A program made the translations under genes and the position numbers. Positions 1 through 11,663 of a stretch of 64,000 nt of DNA are shown here, piece after piece. Each line of letters starts with the position of its first letter. Position 1 is the first letter of the stretch. A model generated the notes under the pieces. That model had not been told where the DNA came from. It saw nothing but the letters and a program-made list of their open reading frames with translations, and searched no databases. This stretch comes from Aegilops tauschii subsp. strangulata. Its lineage: Eukaryota > Streptophyta > Magnoliopsida > Poales > Poaceae. The stretch is from positions 357,180,267-357,244,266 of the forward strand of contig NC_053040.3 in NCBI RefSeq assembly GCF_002575655.3, read 5' to 3'.

Positions 1-2885
1 AACTTTTTCTTTTGTTGGTATGTGAAACTAGGTGGTATGAATTTAGCAACGATGTAATTAGCATAATCAGCATACCATGGAGTAGTACGAGAAGCATTTA
101 TGACATTTAATTGTTCATCAGGAAAGCTATCATCAATAGGTAGTGGGTCATCAAGAACATTTTCTAACCTAGACAAGTTGTCTGCAACGGGGTTCTCAGC
201 TCCCTTTCTATCAATAATATGCAAATCAAATTCTTTTAACAAGAGAACCCATCTAATAAGTCTAGGTTTAGCATCTTTCTTTTCCATAAGATATTTAATA
301 GTAGCATGATCAGTGTGAATAGTTACTTTAGAATCAACAATATAAGGTCTGAACTTATCACAAGCAGATACAACTGCTAAGAATTCTTTTTCAGTAGTAG
401 CATAATTTCTTTGAGCATTGTCTAGAGTTTTACTAGCATATTGAATAACATTTAATTTCTTATCAACTCTTTGCCCTAGAACAGCACCTACAGCATAATC
501 ACTAGCATCACACATGATTTCAAAGGGTAAATTCCAATCAGGTGGTTGAACAATGGGTGCAGAGATCAATGCTTTCTTAAGTATTTCAAATGCTTCTACA
601 CAATCATCATCAAAGACAAATGGTATATCTTTTTGCAATAAATTAGTTAGAGGCCGAGAAATTTTGGAGAAGTCCTTAATGAACCTCCTATAAAAACCGG
701 CATGACCAAGGAAACTTCTTATACCTTTGATGTCCTTGGGACATGGCATCTTTTCAATAGCATCAACCTTGGCTTTATCAACTTCAATGCCTCTTTCAGA
801 AATTTTATGCCCCAAAACAATGCCTTCATTAACCATAAAGTGGCACTTCTCCCAATTCAAGACAAGGTTAGTTTCTTCACATCTCTGCAAAACTCGATCA
901 AGGTTGCTCAAGCAATCATCAAAAGAGGATCCATAAACGGAGAAATCATCCATGAAAACCTCACATATCTTTTCACAAAGGTCATAGAATATAGCCATCA
1001 TGCATCTTTGAAAGGTAGCAGGTGCATTACATAAACCAAAAGGCATACGTCTATAAGCAAAAGTACCGAAAGGGCAAGTAAAAGTGGTCTTTGATTGATC
1101 ATCGGCTGACACAGGTATTTGAGAGAAACCAGAATAACCATCTAGAAAGCAAAAATGCGTATGTTTGGATAATCTTTCTAGCATTTGATCGATGAAAGGT
1201 AAGGGATAATGATCTTTTTTAGTAGCTTTATTTAATTTGCGGAAATCAATTACCATTCTATAACCTATAATAATTCTTTGCGGAATCAATTCATCTTTAT
1301 CATTAGGAACGACGGTAATACCTCCCTTCTTAGGAACACAATGGACAGGACTTACCCATTGACTATCAGCAACGGGATAAATTATACCTGCCTCAAGGAG
1401 CTTTAGTATTTCCTTTCTTACCACTTCTTTCATCTTAGGATTGAGCCATCGTTGGTGATCACAAACTAGTTTGGCATCTTTCTCCAAATTTATTTTATGT
1501 TGACATAGAGGGGGACTAATGCCCTTAAGATCATCAAGAGTATATCCAATAGCAGCGCGGTGCTTCTTCAGAGTTTTCAATAATCTCTCTTCTTCATGCT
1601 CTGAAAGGTTAGCACTAATAATAACAGGATATATCTTCTTCTCATCAAGATAAGCATATTTATGAGTATCAGGTAACGGTTTGAGCTCAAACACGGGATC
1701 ACCCTTGGGTGGAGGAGGATCCCCTAGGATTTCAACAGGCAAATTGTGTTTCAGGATGGGTTCCTGTTTAAATAATACTTCATCTATTTCCCTTCTTTCA
1801 TTCATAAACATATCATTTTCATGGTCTAGCAAATATTGTTCTAAAGGATCACTAGGAGGTACGGCAATAGAAGCAAGACCAATAATTTCATCCTTAGTAG
1901 GCAATTCCTCTTCACGGTGTTGTCTACGAAATTTAGAGAAATTAAACTCATGAGACATATCATCCAAACCAATAGTAACAATATCCTTTTCGCAGCCTAT
2001 CCTAGCATTAACAGTGTTCAAGAAGGGTCTACCAAATATAATGGGACAAAAACTATCTTGTGGGGAACCAAGAACAAGTAAATCAGTAGGATATTTAGTT
2101 TTCCCACACAAGACTTCAACATCTCTAACAATTCCCATGGGTGAAATAGTATCTCTATTGGCAAGTTTAATTGTGACATCAATATCTTCTAACTCAGTAG
2201 GTGCAATATCATGCATAATTTCTTTGTATAAGTCAATAGGTATTGCACTAGCACTAGCACCCATATCACATAAGCCATGATAACAATGATCTCCTATTTT
2301 AACTGAAATAACAGGCATGCCTACCACGGGTCTATGTTTATCTTTAGCACATGGTTTGGCGATTCTAGCAGTTTCATCATAGAAATGAATAACATGCCCA
2401 TCAATATTATCAGACAAGAGATCTTTAACAATAGCAATATTAGGTTCAACTTTAACTTGCTCAGGAGGTGTATAGGTTCTAATATTGCTTTTACGAACCA
2501 CAGTTGAAGCTTTAGCATGATCTTTTATCCTAACAGGAAAAGGTGGTTTCTCAACATAAGCAGTAGGAACAATAGGATCATTATAAGTGATAGTATCTTC
2601 TTCAAATTTAATAGGTGCAGATACTTTTACTTCTATGGGAGGATGATATTTAAACCACTTATCCTTAGGGAGATCAACATGAGTAGCAAAGGATTCACAG
2701 AAAGAAGCTACTATCTCAGAGTCAAGTCCATATTTAGTACTAAATTTACGGAAAACATCGGTATCCATAAAAGATTTAACACAAGCAAACTTAGGTGCCA
2801 TACCTGACTCCTTACCTTCGTCGAGGTCCCAATCTTCAGAGTTGCATTTAATTCTTTCCAATAAATCCCATTTGAATTCAATAGT
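1..2885 (-). CDS. Gag-protease-RT-RNase H polyprotein of element A, open to window edge
   Basis: One minus-strand frame has no stop from 2885 to base 1, about 961 codons. The frame at the TAG at 2886-2888 and the frame at base 5-3 agree. In order it holds the gag C-terminal part, an aspartic protease with [11 protein letters not shown] (about 2230-2270), a reverse transcriptase with [12 protein letters not shown] and the catalytic FMDDF box (near 945), RNase H with [11 protein letters not shown] and TDHATIKYL, and the integrase linker ([15 protein letters not shown]) near 100-190. It cleaves, reverse transcribes and replicates the element's RNA. It is the best preserved of the three Sabrina-like copies. 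The frame has no natural start here, because gag upstream is broken by a 19-bp deletion near 2888 and by earlier stops. Any translation would have to begin internally. Confidence 0.8.
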
Positions 2886-3459
2886 CTACAAAAAGTATCG
2901 AGCATGGTGCGATTGTTATCAGAAAGCCGAGCATAAATTTTTTGAATAATTATTTCTCTTGGGAGCTCATGATTGGGGCATGAATATAACATTTATTTAA
3001 TCCTCCCCCAAGCTCGAGCGATGCTTTCTCCTGCGCGAGGCCAAAAATTATATATATAATTGCGATCACGATGAACAAGGTGCATAGGATAAAACTTCTG
3101 ATGACATTCCAATTTCAATCATTTGTAATTCCATGATCCCATATCATCACATAGCCTATACCATGTCAATGCATCTCCCTTCAAAGGTAAAGGGAAGAAC
3201 TTCTTCTTAATAGCATCATCGGGCACACCTGCAAGCTTAAATGATCCACAAACTTCATCCACATATATTAGGTGCCCATCAGGATGCATTGTTCCGTCTC
3301 CTGCAAAAGGATTAGCTGGCAGTTTTTCTATCATACCCGAAGGAATCTCAAACTAGACATTTTCATTTTCAGTAGGTTCAATAGGTTGAGGAGCAACTCT
3401 TTGCTCTACTGGTCAGGGTGAAGATACCCCGAACAAGCTCTCGGAGGATTACTTTCCAT
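2886..3459 (-). pseudogene. Broken gag N-terminus of element A
   Basis: The start codon at 3459-3457 (MESNP) aligns with the gag starts of elements E (30182) and C (42993). Shortly after it a small deletion shifts the frame, giving an early stop. The conserved gag block with YVDEVCG and LTWYRLCDD is readable at about 3119-3334, then ends in TAG. A further stop lies just before MLYSCPNHE. Near 2888 A lacks about 19 bp that E and C keep (the stretch encoding CTGSFMM in C), joined at a short TG microhomology. Gag would form the virus-like particle. This part cannot make an intact protein. Confidence 0.75.
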
Positions 3460-3537
3460 AGTAACAAGTGACAGTAAATTTCAGCACACTATATAAATTT
3501 TTTCCTTACCAAATTCCACCTACCAAAGGCGCTTCAC

Positions 3538-3555
3538 TCCCCGGCAATGGCGCCA
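3538..3555 (-). other. Primer binding site of element A (tRNA-Asp type)
   Basis: Minus-strand TGGCGCCATTGCCGGGGA lies 11 bp inside the 5' LTR. It fits the 3' end of plant tRNA-Asp and would prime minus-strand DNA synthesis. E and C have the same site with one or two base changes. Confidence 0.8.
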
Positions 3556-3566
3556 GAAAAGAGTCT

Positions 3567-5086
3567 TGATGACCCACAAGTATAGGGGATCTATTGTACT
3601 CCTTTCGATAAGTAAGAGTATCGAACCCAACGAGGAGCAGAAGGAAATAATAAGCGGTTTTCAGCAAGGTATTCTCTGCAAGCACTGAAATTATAGGTAA
3701 CAGATAGTTTTGTGATAAGATAATTGGTAACGAGCAACAAGTAACAAAATTAAATAAAGTGCAGCAAGGTAACCCAATCCTTTTTGTAGCAAAGGACAAG
3801 CCTGGACAAACTCTTATATAGAGAAAAGTGCTCCCGAGGACACATGGGAATTATCGTCAAGCTAGTTTTCATCACGTTCATATGATTCGCGTTCGATACT
3901 TTCATAATTTGATATGTGGGTGGACCGGAGCTTGGGTGCTGCCCTTACTTGGACAAGCATCCCACTTATGATTAACCCCTATTGCAAGCATCCACAACTA
4001 CAAAAGAAGTATTAAGGTAAACCTAACCATAGCATGAAACATGTGGATCCAAATCAGCCCCTCGCGAAGCAACACATAAACTAGGGTTTAAGCTTCTGTC
4101 ACTCTAGCAACCCATCATCTACTTATTACTTCCCAATGCCTTCCTCTAGGCCCAAACAATGGTGAAGTGTCATGTAGTCGACGTTCACATAACACCACTA
4201 GAGGATAGACAACATACATCTCATCAAAATATCGAACGAACACCAAATTCACATGACTACAAATAGCAAGACTTTTCCCATGTCCTCAGGAACAAACGTA
4301 ACTACTCACAAAGCATATTCATGTTCATAATCAGAGGAGTATTAATATGCATAAAGAATCTGAACATGTGATCTTCCACCAAATAAACCACCTAGCATCA
4401 ACTACAAGGAGTAATCAACACTACTAGCAACCTACAGGCATCAATCCCAGACTTAGGGACCAGAATTGGATACAAGAGATGAACTAGGGTTTGAGAGGAG
4501 ATGGTGCTGGTGAAGATGTTGATGGAGATTGCCCTCTCCCGATGAGAGGAGCGTTGGTGATGACGATGGCGATGATTTTCCCCTCCCGGAGGGAAGTGTC
4601 CCCAGAAAAACAGCTCCGCCGGAGCCCTAGATTGGTTCCGCCAAGGTTCCGCCTCGTCGCGGCGGAGTCTCGTCCTGAAAGCTTGCTTATCATTTTTCTT
4701 CAGACGAAAGACTTCATATAGCAAAATATGGGCACCGGAGGGCCAACAGGGGGCCCACGAGGCAGGGGGCGCGCCCAGGGGGGTAGGGCGCGCCCCAACC
4801 CTCATGGCCAGGGTGTGGGCCCCCTCTAGTATTTCTTCCGCTTCGTATTTTTTATTATTTCCAAAAATGACTTTCGTAGAGTTTCAGGACTTTTGGAGTT
4901 GTGCAGAATAGGTCTCTAATATTTGCTCCTTTTCCAGCCCAGAATTCAGCTGTCGGCATTCTCCCTCCTTATGTAAACCTTGTAAAATAAGAGAGAATAG
5001 GCATAAGTATTGTGACATAATGTGTAATAACATCCCATATTGCAATAAATATTGATATAAAAGCATGATGCAAAATGGACTTATCA
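3567..5086 (-). repeat. 5' LTR of element A
   Basis: This is a 1520-bp LTR. On the minus strand it begins TGATAAGTCC (E has TGATACGTCC) and ends GGGTCATCA. It matches the LTRs of E (8581-10103) and C over its length. It supplies the promoter and poly(A) signals of the element; a minus-strand TATATAAGAG motif lies near 3822. Short reading frames inside it are not genes. Confidence 0.85.
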
Positions 5087-6428
5087 CCTATTCTACACAA
5101 CTCCAAAAGTCCTGAAAACTCCACGAAAGTCAGTTCTGGAATATAAAAAAAATATTGGGCGAAGAAAGCACCAGAGGGGGGCCACCCACCATCCATGAGG
5201 GTGGGGGCGCGCCATACCCCCCTGGGTGTGCCCCTGCCTCGTGGGCCCCCCTGGCAGGCCTTCGGTGCCCATCTTTTGCTATATGAAGTCTTTCGCCCTG
5301 GAAAAAATTAGAAGGAAGCTTTTGGGATGAAGCGTCGCCGAGGCGGAACCTGGCAAAACCACTCTAGGGCTCCGGCGGAGCTGTTCTGCCGGGGAAACAT
5401 CCCTCCGGGAGGGGAAAATCATCACCATCGTCATCACCATCGATCCTCTCATCGGGAGGGGGTCAATCTCAATCAACATCTTCACCAGCACCATCTCATA
5501 TCAAACCCTAGTTCATCTCTTGTATCCGATCTTTGTCTCAAAACCTCAGATTGGTACCTGTGGGTTGCTAGTAGTGTTGATTACTCCTTGTAGTTCATGC
5601 TAGTTGGTTTATTTGGAGGAAGATCATATGTTCAGATCCTTTGTGCATATTAATACCCCTCTGATTATGAACATGAATATGATTTGTGAGTAGTTACGTT
5701 TGTTCCTGAGGACATGGGAGAAGTCTTGCTATAAGTAGTCATGTGAATTTAGTATTCGTTCGATATTTTGATGAGATGTATGTTGTCTTTCCTCTAGTGG
5801 TGTTATGTGAACGTCGACTACATGACACTTCACCATTGTTTGGGCCTAGAGGAAGGCATTGGGAAGTAATAAGTAGATGATGGGTTGCTAGAGTGACAGA
5901 AGCTTAAACCCTTATTTATGCGTTGCTTCGTAAGGGGCTGATTTGGATCCATATGTTTCATGCTATGGTTAGGTTTACCTTAATACTTCTTTTGTAGTTG
6001 CGGATGCTTGCAATAGGGGTTAATCATAAGTGGGATGCTTGTCCAAGGAAGGGCAGTACCCAAGCACCGGTCCACCCACATATCAAATTATCAAAGTAAC
6101 GAACGTGAATCATATGAGCGTGATGAAAACTAGCTTGACAATAATTCCCATGTGTCCTCGGGAGCATTTTCCTTTATATAAGAGTTTGTCCAGGCTTGTA
6201 CTTTGCTACAAAAAGGATTGGGCCACCTTCCTGCATCTTGTTTACTTTTTTTACTTGTTACCCATTACAAATTTCCTTATCACAAAACTATCTGTTACCG
6301 ATAATTTCAGTGCTCGCAGAGAATACCTTACTGAAAACCGCTTGTCATTTCCTTCTGCTCCTCGTTGGGTTCAACACTCTTACTTATCGAAAGGACTACA
6401 ATAGAACCCCTATACTTGTGGGTCATCA
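5087..6428 (+). repeat. Element B: truncated Sabrina-like LTR, plus orientation
   Basis: This is the distal 1342 bp of a Sabrina-like LTR, inverted relative to A. It starts at CCTATTCTACAC, missing about 175 bp of the LTR beginning, and ends in the canonical ATCATCA at 6428. No primer binding site follows, so it is a 3' LTR or a solo LTR rather than a 5' LTR. The missing start probably lies left of A, outside the window. The next bases, CCACA (6429-6433), would be its right TSD in element D. Confidence 0.75.
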
Positions 6429-7410
6429 CCACATACTCGGCGGGAGCAGGCGAACATGTGAGCCGCGCTCATCGTGGCGCGAGAGCTGCTGCGGTGCAGG
6501 CTGGCGGAGAGCAGCCGCGATGCACTACTGGAGCGGGTCACTGAACTGCTGGACGCCGCCTGCAGGGGTACACCACCCTTCTGCTCCATGGCCACACCTC
6601 AGGTTGTAGCGGAAGTGCGGGCGAGACCGCGGCAAGCCCGCGCACCCGCTGGGGGGCCAGGGGGATCCGACGACACAGGCGCAGGCCATGGCGTTGGCTG
6701 CCCTGCCTCGACAGCACCATTGCCAAGAGGGACAAGCGCTGACGGCCTGTTGTGAGGACGCGCCAGGATACCACACAGCGGCCACCAGGGCCAAGCGCTG
6801 CGACTCGTGGTTCAAAGCGCGGGGCACCTGGGTGGCGGTTCTAGCGAGGCGATCGCGGACGCTTACGTGCCTCGCATGGTGAACCTGGAATACCTACCGG
6901 GGGAGGGCCCTAATCTGTTCCCCGGTCCAGGATGGGCGACCAAAGGGCCCGAGGCGCGGGCCTTTCATGAGCCACTTGGAGGCTTCACCGACCCCTTCAG
7001 CGACGACAACGGCGGGGTACGGACGATATCTCAGGAGCCAGCTTACGCTAACCCTGAACTGTAGGAGAACCAGACTGCGGTAGCAGTTGAAGACATCAGG
7101 GCGGTGGCCCAGCCAGTGGCAGGAGTGGTGCTCTGGGGGCTGCATGGGAGAGGCCTGGAGCTAGGCCCTCCCCCACGCCGCGAGGAGCAAGATGCTGCAC
7201 GGAAGCGTCGGCGAGCCTTCCCCCCGGGCAGAGGGCCCGTGGTTGCCGAGGGCGCCGCCAGCATCCTCTCGGCCCCTTGGTCTCGTCCTGGTTTTCGGAC
7301 TCCCCAATGGTGGTCGAGGGTGCAGCAGGGCGGGCCCCTCGATTGGCGATATGAAGCAAGGCTCGCGCCTGTGAAGGTCTCCGCTCGTGACACTCCCACG
7401 TAATAATGAG
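6429..7410 (+). pseudogene. Gag-like remnant of element D
   Basis: This is GC-rich plus-strand sequence readable in several frames with shifts. It contains AARELLRCRLAESSRDALLE-like helical sequence near 6470-6560, then LPRGTSA (about 6720) and GEGPNLFPGPGWATKGPEA (about 6895-6955). The first block resembles the helical N-terminal region of Tat-type gag proteins (compare LTAAARIADSI in K). No capsid or zinc-knuckle region can be assigned. Frameshifts prevent one continuous protein. The gag assignment is an inference from position and weak similarity. Confidence 0.35.
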
Positions 7411-8170
7411 TGGGGCTGTACACGCCCCGGAGTCTCCGGAGTGCCGCCCTCGGGCCTCGGGGGCTCCTGCCCACGTCCTGGTGGAAGCACCATGCTCCGC
7501 GCCGGCCTTCGACACTGTCCCCCAATGACTATGCTCATTGCCAGTGAAAGCACTTAGCTCCCCGCTGGTGGGAAGATAAGAAGACTAGCTAGGTGCCGGA
7601 CGCGGCTATTTGCTTTCAACCTCTTTTCTGTAGCTCAATTTGCAGCCTTTTGGATTTTAATTTGAAGTCGTATTTTCATTGGCAAGCGCGGGGGGTGTCT
7701 TTTCTCGTTCATGTTGATTTTGTGAGTTTTCTAGATTCGTGCCTTGTTTTGAGATTCGCGTCTGCTACCTCCCCCCTACCGAGCACCTCGCGAGCAGGGG
7801 CTGGGCATGGTATGTGCATGTTACGCGTGCACCCCACCATGACTGGCGCTCGCTCCTTGCGAGGCCCTCTCAGGCGGACTAGCAGACTCCTCAGGAGCCG
7901 AAAGCCTCACAAGCCCGCAAAGGACTCCCCTCGGGAGAAATACACATCCGCAGCTGCCAAATCAGTTTGAAGCCTGCCTGGACTAAGGTAAGTTACAACA
8001 GCAAGTCCGCGAGGGGATCGCGAGCTTACAAAAGCGTGTTTCAAGTCTGGCCTAAGAAATAAAATGGTAGTCTATTTACATGACGGGTTCCCCCTCCCCA
8101 AAATGCTCTTACATCCTGAGGGGCCGTGCCCAAGCTTTTGCATGCAGGTTCAAAATAAAGGAGCACAGGA
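7411..8170. other. Spacer of element D between gag remnant and antisense gene
   Basis: No convincing coding is seen. The tract lies between two converging units, so it may hold poly(A) signals for both. A T-rich block (7600-7740) separates two GC-rich parts. Confidence 0.4.
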
Positions 8171-8580
8171 TCAGTCGAACATGTTGCTCGCCGCATCTTC
8201 GGAATCACTCCCAGACATGCTACTGGCGCCGTCGCTGGTGCTATCTTCACCGTCATCAATCCCGCCGCCCTCATCCGCCACGACCACCACCGCATCGTCA
8301 TCAAACGCAAACGCCCTGACCAGAGCGTCCACATTGTCATCCACCCAGCGCGCCAGGTTGTCCCGAATGAATCCGGGCACTGGGGCAATGGCGGCGTCGA
8401 AGTCAAAGTGGGGATCGGTGTTCTAGAGATGACTGAAGACGTGGGAAAACGCGCGCCTGAGGAGGCCATGGCTCTTTTTGTCAACAAGCTCGCGAGCCCT
8501 CTCGGCCCGGTCCTCCAGGCACATCACGACGTCGGTGAAGAAGCGGAGATGACCGGCATAGTCTTCCGCATGGGGATGAG
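8171..8580 (-). pseudogene. Antisense gene of element D, 3' exon
   Basis: This is the C-terminal piece of D's antisense gene, ending in the stop at 8171-8173 after ASNMFD. It encodes a helical segment (MCLEDRAERARELVDKK, RDNLARWVDDNVDALVRAF) followed by an acidic Asp/Ser tail (about 8171-8300). Element E inserted at 8580/33383. With one copy of the ATGAG duplication removed, the reading frame continues into the coiled-coil part at 33383. Function is unknown. The same architecture appears in the antisense genes of F and I. Confidence 0.55.
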
Positions 8581-10103
8581 TGATGACCCACAATTATAGG
8601 GGATCTATCGTAGTCCTTTCGATAAGTAAGAGTGTCGAACCCAACGAGGAGCAGAAGGAAATAATAAGCGGTTTTCAGCAAGGTATTCTCTGCAAGCACT
8701 GAAATTATAGGTAACAGATAGTTTTGTGATAAGATAATTGGTAACGAGCAACAAGTAACAAAAGTAAATAAAGTGCAGCAAGGTAACCCAATCCTTTTTG
8801 TAGCAAAGGACAAGCCTGGACAAACTCTTATATAGAGAAAAGCGCTCCCGAGGACACATGGGAATTATCGTCAAGCTAGTTTTCATCACGTTCATATGAT
8901 TCGCGTTCGATACTTTGATAATTTGATATGTGGGTGGACCGGTGCTTGGGTGCTGTCCTTACTTGGACAAGCATCCCACTTATGATTAACTCCTATTGCA
9001 AGCATCCGCAACTACAAAAGAAGTATTAAGGTAAACCTAACCATAGCATGAAACATATGGATCCAAATCAGCAACTTACGAAGCAACGCATAAACTAGGG
9101 TTTAAGCTTCTGTCACTCTAGCAACCCATCATCTACATATTACTTCCCAATGCCTTTCTCTAGGCCCAAACAATGGTGAAGTGTCATGTAGTCGACGTTC
9201 ACATGACACCACTAGAGGGGAGACAACATACATCTCATCAAAATATCGAACGAATACCAAATTCACATGACTACTAATAGCAAGACTTCTCCCATGCCCT
9301 TGGGAACAAACATAACTACCCACAAAGCATATTCATGTTCATAATCAGAGGGGTATTAATATGCATATAGGATCTGAATATATGATCTTCCACCAAATAA
9401 ACTAACTAGCATCAACTACAAGGAGTAATCAACACTACTAGCCACCTACATGTACCAGTCTGAGGCTTTGGGACAAAGATTGGATACAAGAGATGAACTA
9501 GGGTTTTAGAGGAGATGGTGCTGGTGAAGATGTTGATGAAGATTGACCCCCTCCTGATGAGAGGTTTGTTGGTGATGACGATGGCGATGATTTCCCCCTC
9601 CCGGAGGGAAGTTTCCCCGGCAGAACAGCTCTGCCGGAGCCCTAGATTGGTTCCGCCAAGGTTCCGCCTCGTGGCGGCGGAGTTTCGTCTCGTAAGATTG
9701 CTTATGATCTTTTCTCGGATGAAAGACTTCATATAGCAGAAGATGGGCACCGGAGGGCCATCAGGGGGCCCACAAGGCAGGGGGCGCGCCCAGGGGGGTA
9801 GGGCGCGACCCCCACCCTTGTGGCCAGGGTGTGGGCCCCCTCTAGTATTTTCTTCGCTCAGTATTTTTTATTATTCCCAAAAATAACTTCCGTGGAGTTT
9901 CAGGACTTTTGGGGTTGTGCAGAATAGGTCTCTAATATTTGCTCCTTTTCCAGCCCAGAATTCCAGCTGCCGGCATTCTCCCTCTTTATGTAAACCTTGT
10001 AAAATAAGAGAGAATAGGCATAAGTATTGTGACATAATGTGTAATAACAGCCCATAATGCAATAAATATCGATATAAAAGCATGATGCAAAATGGACGTA
10101 TCA
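8581..10103 (-). repeat. 3' LTR of element E
   Basis: This 1523-bp LTR runs from TGATGACCC to GACGTATCA as read on the plus strand. It is flanked outside by the ATGAG duplication and inside by a polypurine tract. It matches the E 5' LTR once G is removed (about 1521 bp). Confidence 0.9.
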
Positions 10104-10117
10104 ACTCCCCCAAGCTT
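10104..10117 (-). other. Polypurine tract of element E
   Basis: Minus-strand AAGCTTGGGGGAGT directly precedes the 3' LTR. This is the expected plus-strand primer site for reverse transcription. Confidence 0.75.
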
Positions 10118-11663
10118 AGACCTCGCTTGTCCTCAAGCGGAAGCCGATAACGATAAGTATGTCCACATGTTTAGAGGTAGAGGTGTCGATAAAATAAATA
10201 CGAACATGAGGGCATCATGATCATTCTTATAACAGCAACATATATATATTGTCATAAGATTTCTTATGCTCAAGTAATAATCTATTCACAATGTCAAGTA
10301 TGAATCAGAAACTTCATTGAGAACCAGCAAACTATAGTCTCAGTCATTGAAGCAATTGCAATTTATCATAACATTGGAAAGAGTCTATGTAAAAGCTTTT
10401 CAGCAAGTCCACATACTCAACTATCATTTAGTCTATCACAATTGCTAACACTCACGCCATACTCGTGGTTACGGAGTTTTAATCGGACACAGAGAAAGAT
10501 AGGGGCTTATAGTTTCGCCTCCCAACCTTTTACCCCTCAAGGGTAATGTCAACAATAATAGTTCATGCTAACTTACATCCAATTGGATATATATATCAGG
10601 ATATTTCCAACACAAGGTGCTTTCAAAGGATAAAATGTAAAAAGGAAAGGTGAAGATCACCATGACACTTGCATAAGGGTAAGAGATAAAAGTAAAAGTT
10701 AGGACCTTCGCAGAGGGAAGCAGAGGTTATCATGCGCTTTCTGGTTGGATGCACGAAATCTTAATGCAAAAGAACGTTACTTTATATTGCCACTTGTGAT
10801 ATGGACCTTTATTATGTAGTCCATCGCTTTTATTTATTCCACATCACAAGATCGTATAAAGCTTATTTTCTACACACTAATAAATCATACATATTTATAG
10901 AGCAATTTTTATTGCTTGCACCGATGACAACTTACTTGAAGGATCTTACTCAATCCATAGGTAGATATGGTGGACTCTCATGGCAAAACTGGGTTTAAGG
11001 GTATTTGGAAGCACAAGTAGTATCTCTACTTGGTGCAAAGAATTTGGCTAGCATGAGAAGGAGAGGCAAGCTCAACATGTTGGATGATCCATGACAATAT
11101 ACTTTATTTCAGATATAAGAAAACATAACCCATTACGTAGTCTTCCTTGTCCAACATCAACTCTTTAGCATGTCATATTTTAATGAGTGCTCACAATCAT
11201 AAAAGATGTCCAAGATAGTATATTCATATGTGAAACCTCTCTTTCCTTATTACTTCCTATTAATTGCAATGATGGCTAAAACTATGCTTGTCAACCCTTA
11301 ACAATTTTTAATCATCATACTCTTTATATGTGAAGTCATTACTCTCCATAAGATCAATATGATCTCTTTGTTTCTTTTTATTCTTTCTTTTTCTTTTATT
11401 CCCTCAAGATCATAGCAAGATAATCAAGCCCTTGACTCAACACTAATCTTTATTATATATAGCTTACGGACTCGATTACACAGAAAGATCATAAAGCAAG
11501 ACTCACAACTAGATCATACTAAAACATTATTCTACTAGATCAAGATATTACTAAAAGGATCGAACTAAGAAAACGGTAAAGATAGGAGTGTGATGGTGAT
11601 ACGATACCGGGGCACCTCCCCCAAGCTTGGCAATTGCCAAGGGGATTGCTCATACCCATGTGA
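10118..11663 (-). other. Non-coding 3' region of element E
   Basis: About 1.5 kb of AT-rich sequence lies between ORF3 and the polypurine tract. No frame of note, no domain and no tandem repeat was seen. A long untranslated tract here is usual in Athila-type elements. Confidence 0.5.

Larger units (their letters stand above)
1..5086 (-). mobile_element. Element A: Sabrina-like Athila-type Gypsy retrotransposon, 5' part
   Basis: LTR retrotransposon on the minus strand, entering from the left edge. From right to left it has a 5' LTR (3567-5086), a primer binding site (3538-3555), a damaged gag start and a long open gag-protease-RT-RNase H-integrase frame reaching base 1. Its integrase core, 3' region and 3' LTR lie outside the window. 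The LTR ends TGAT...ATCA, and the primer site fits plant tRNA-Asp, as in Athila-type elements. The Sabrina name is recalled from LTR and protein sequence and is tentative. The LTR ends exactly at 5086, where an inverted, truncated copy of the same LTR begins, so A probably inserted into that older LTR (B). The expected TSD would be CCTAT (5087-5091), with its partner outside the window. Confidence 0.85.

Noticed and set aside
702..1034. Plus-strand frames across the Sabrina-like pol regions, also at 14460-14792, 28995-29216 and 41794-42213.
   Set aside because: They are the opposite strand of RT, protease and gag, which are clearly read on the minus strand.
7104..7553. Several 100-160-codon frames on both strands.
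   Set aside because: GC-rich overlapping frames within the D remnant, with no recognisable domain and no consistent phase.
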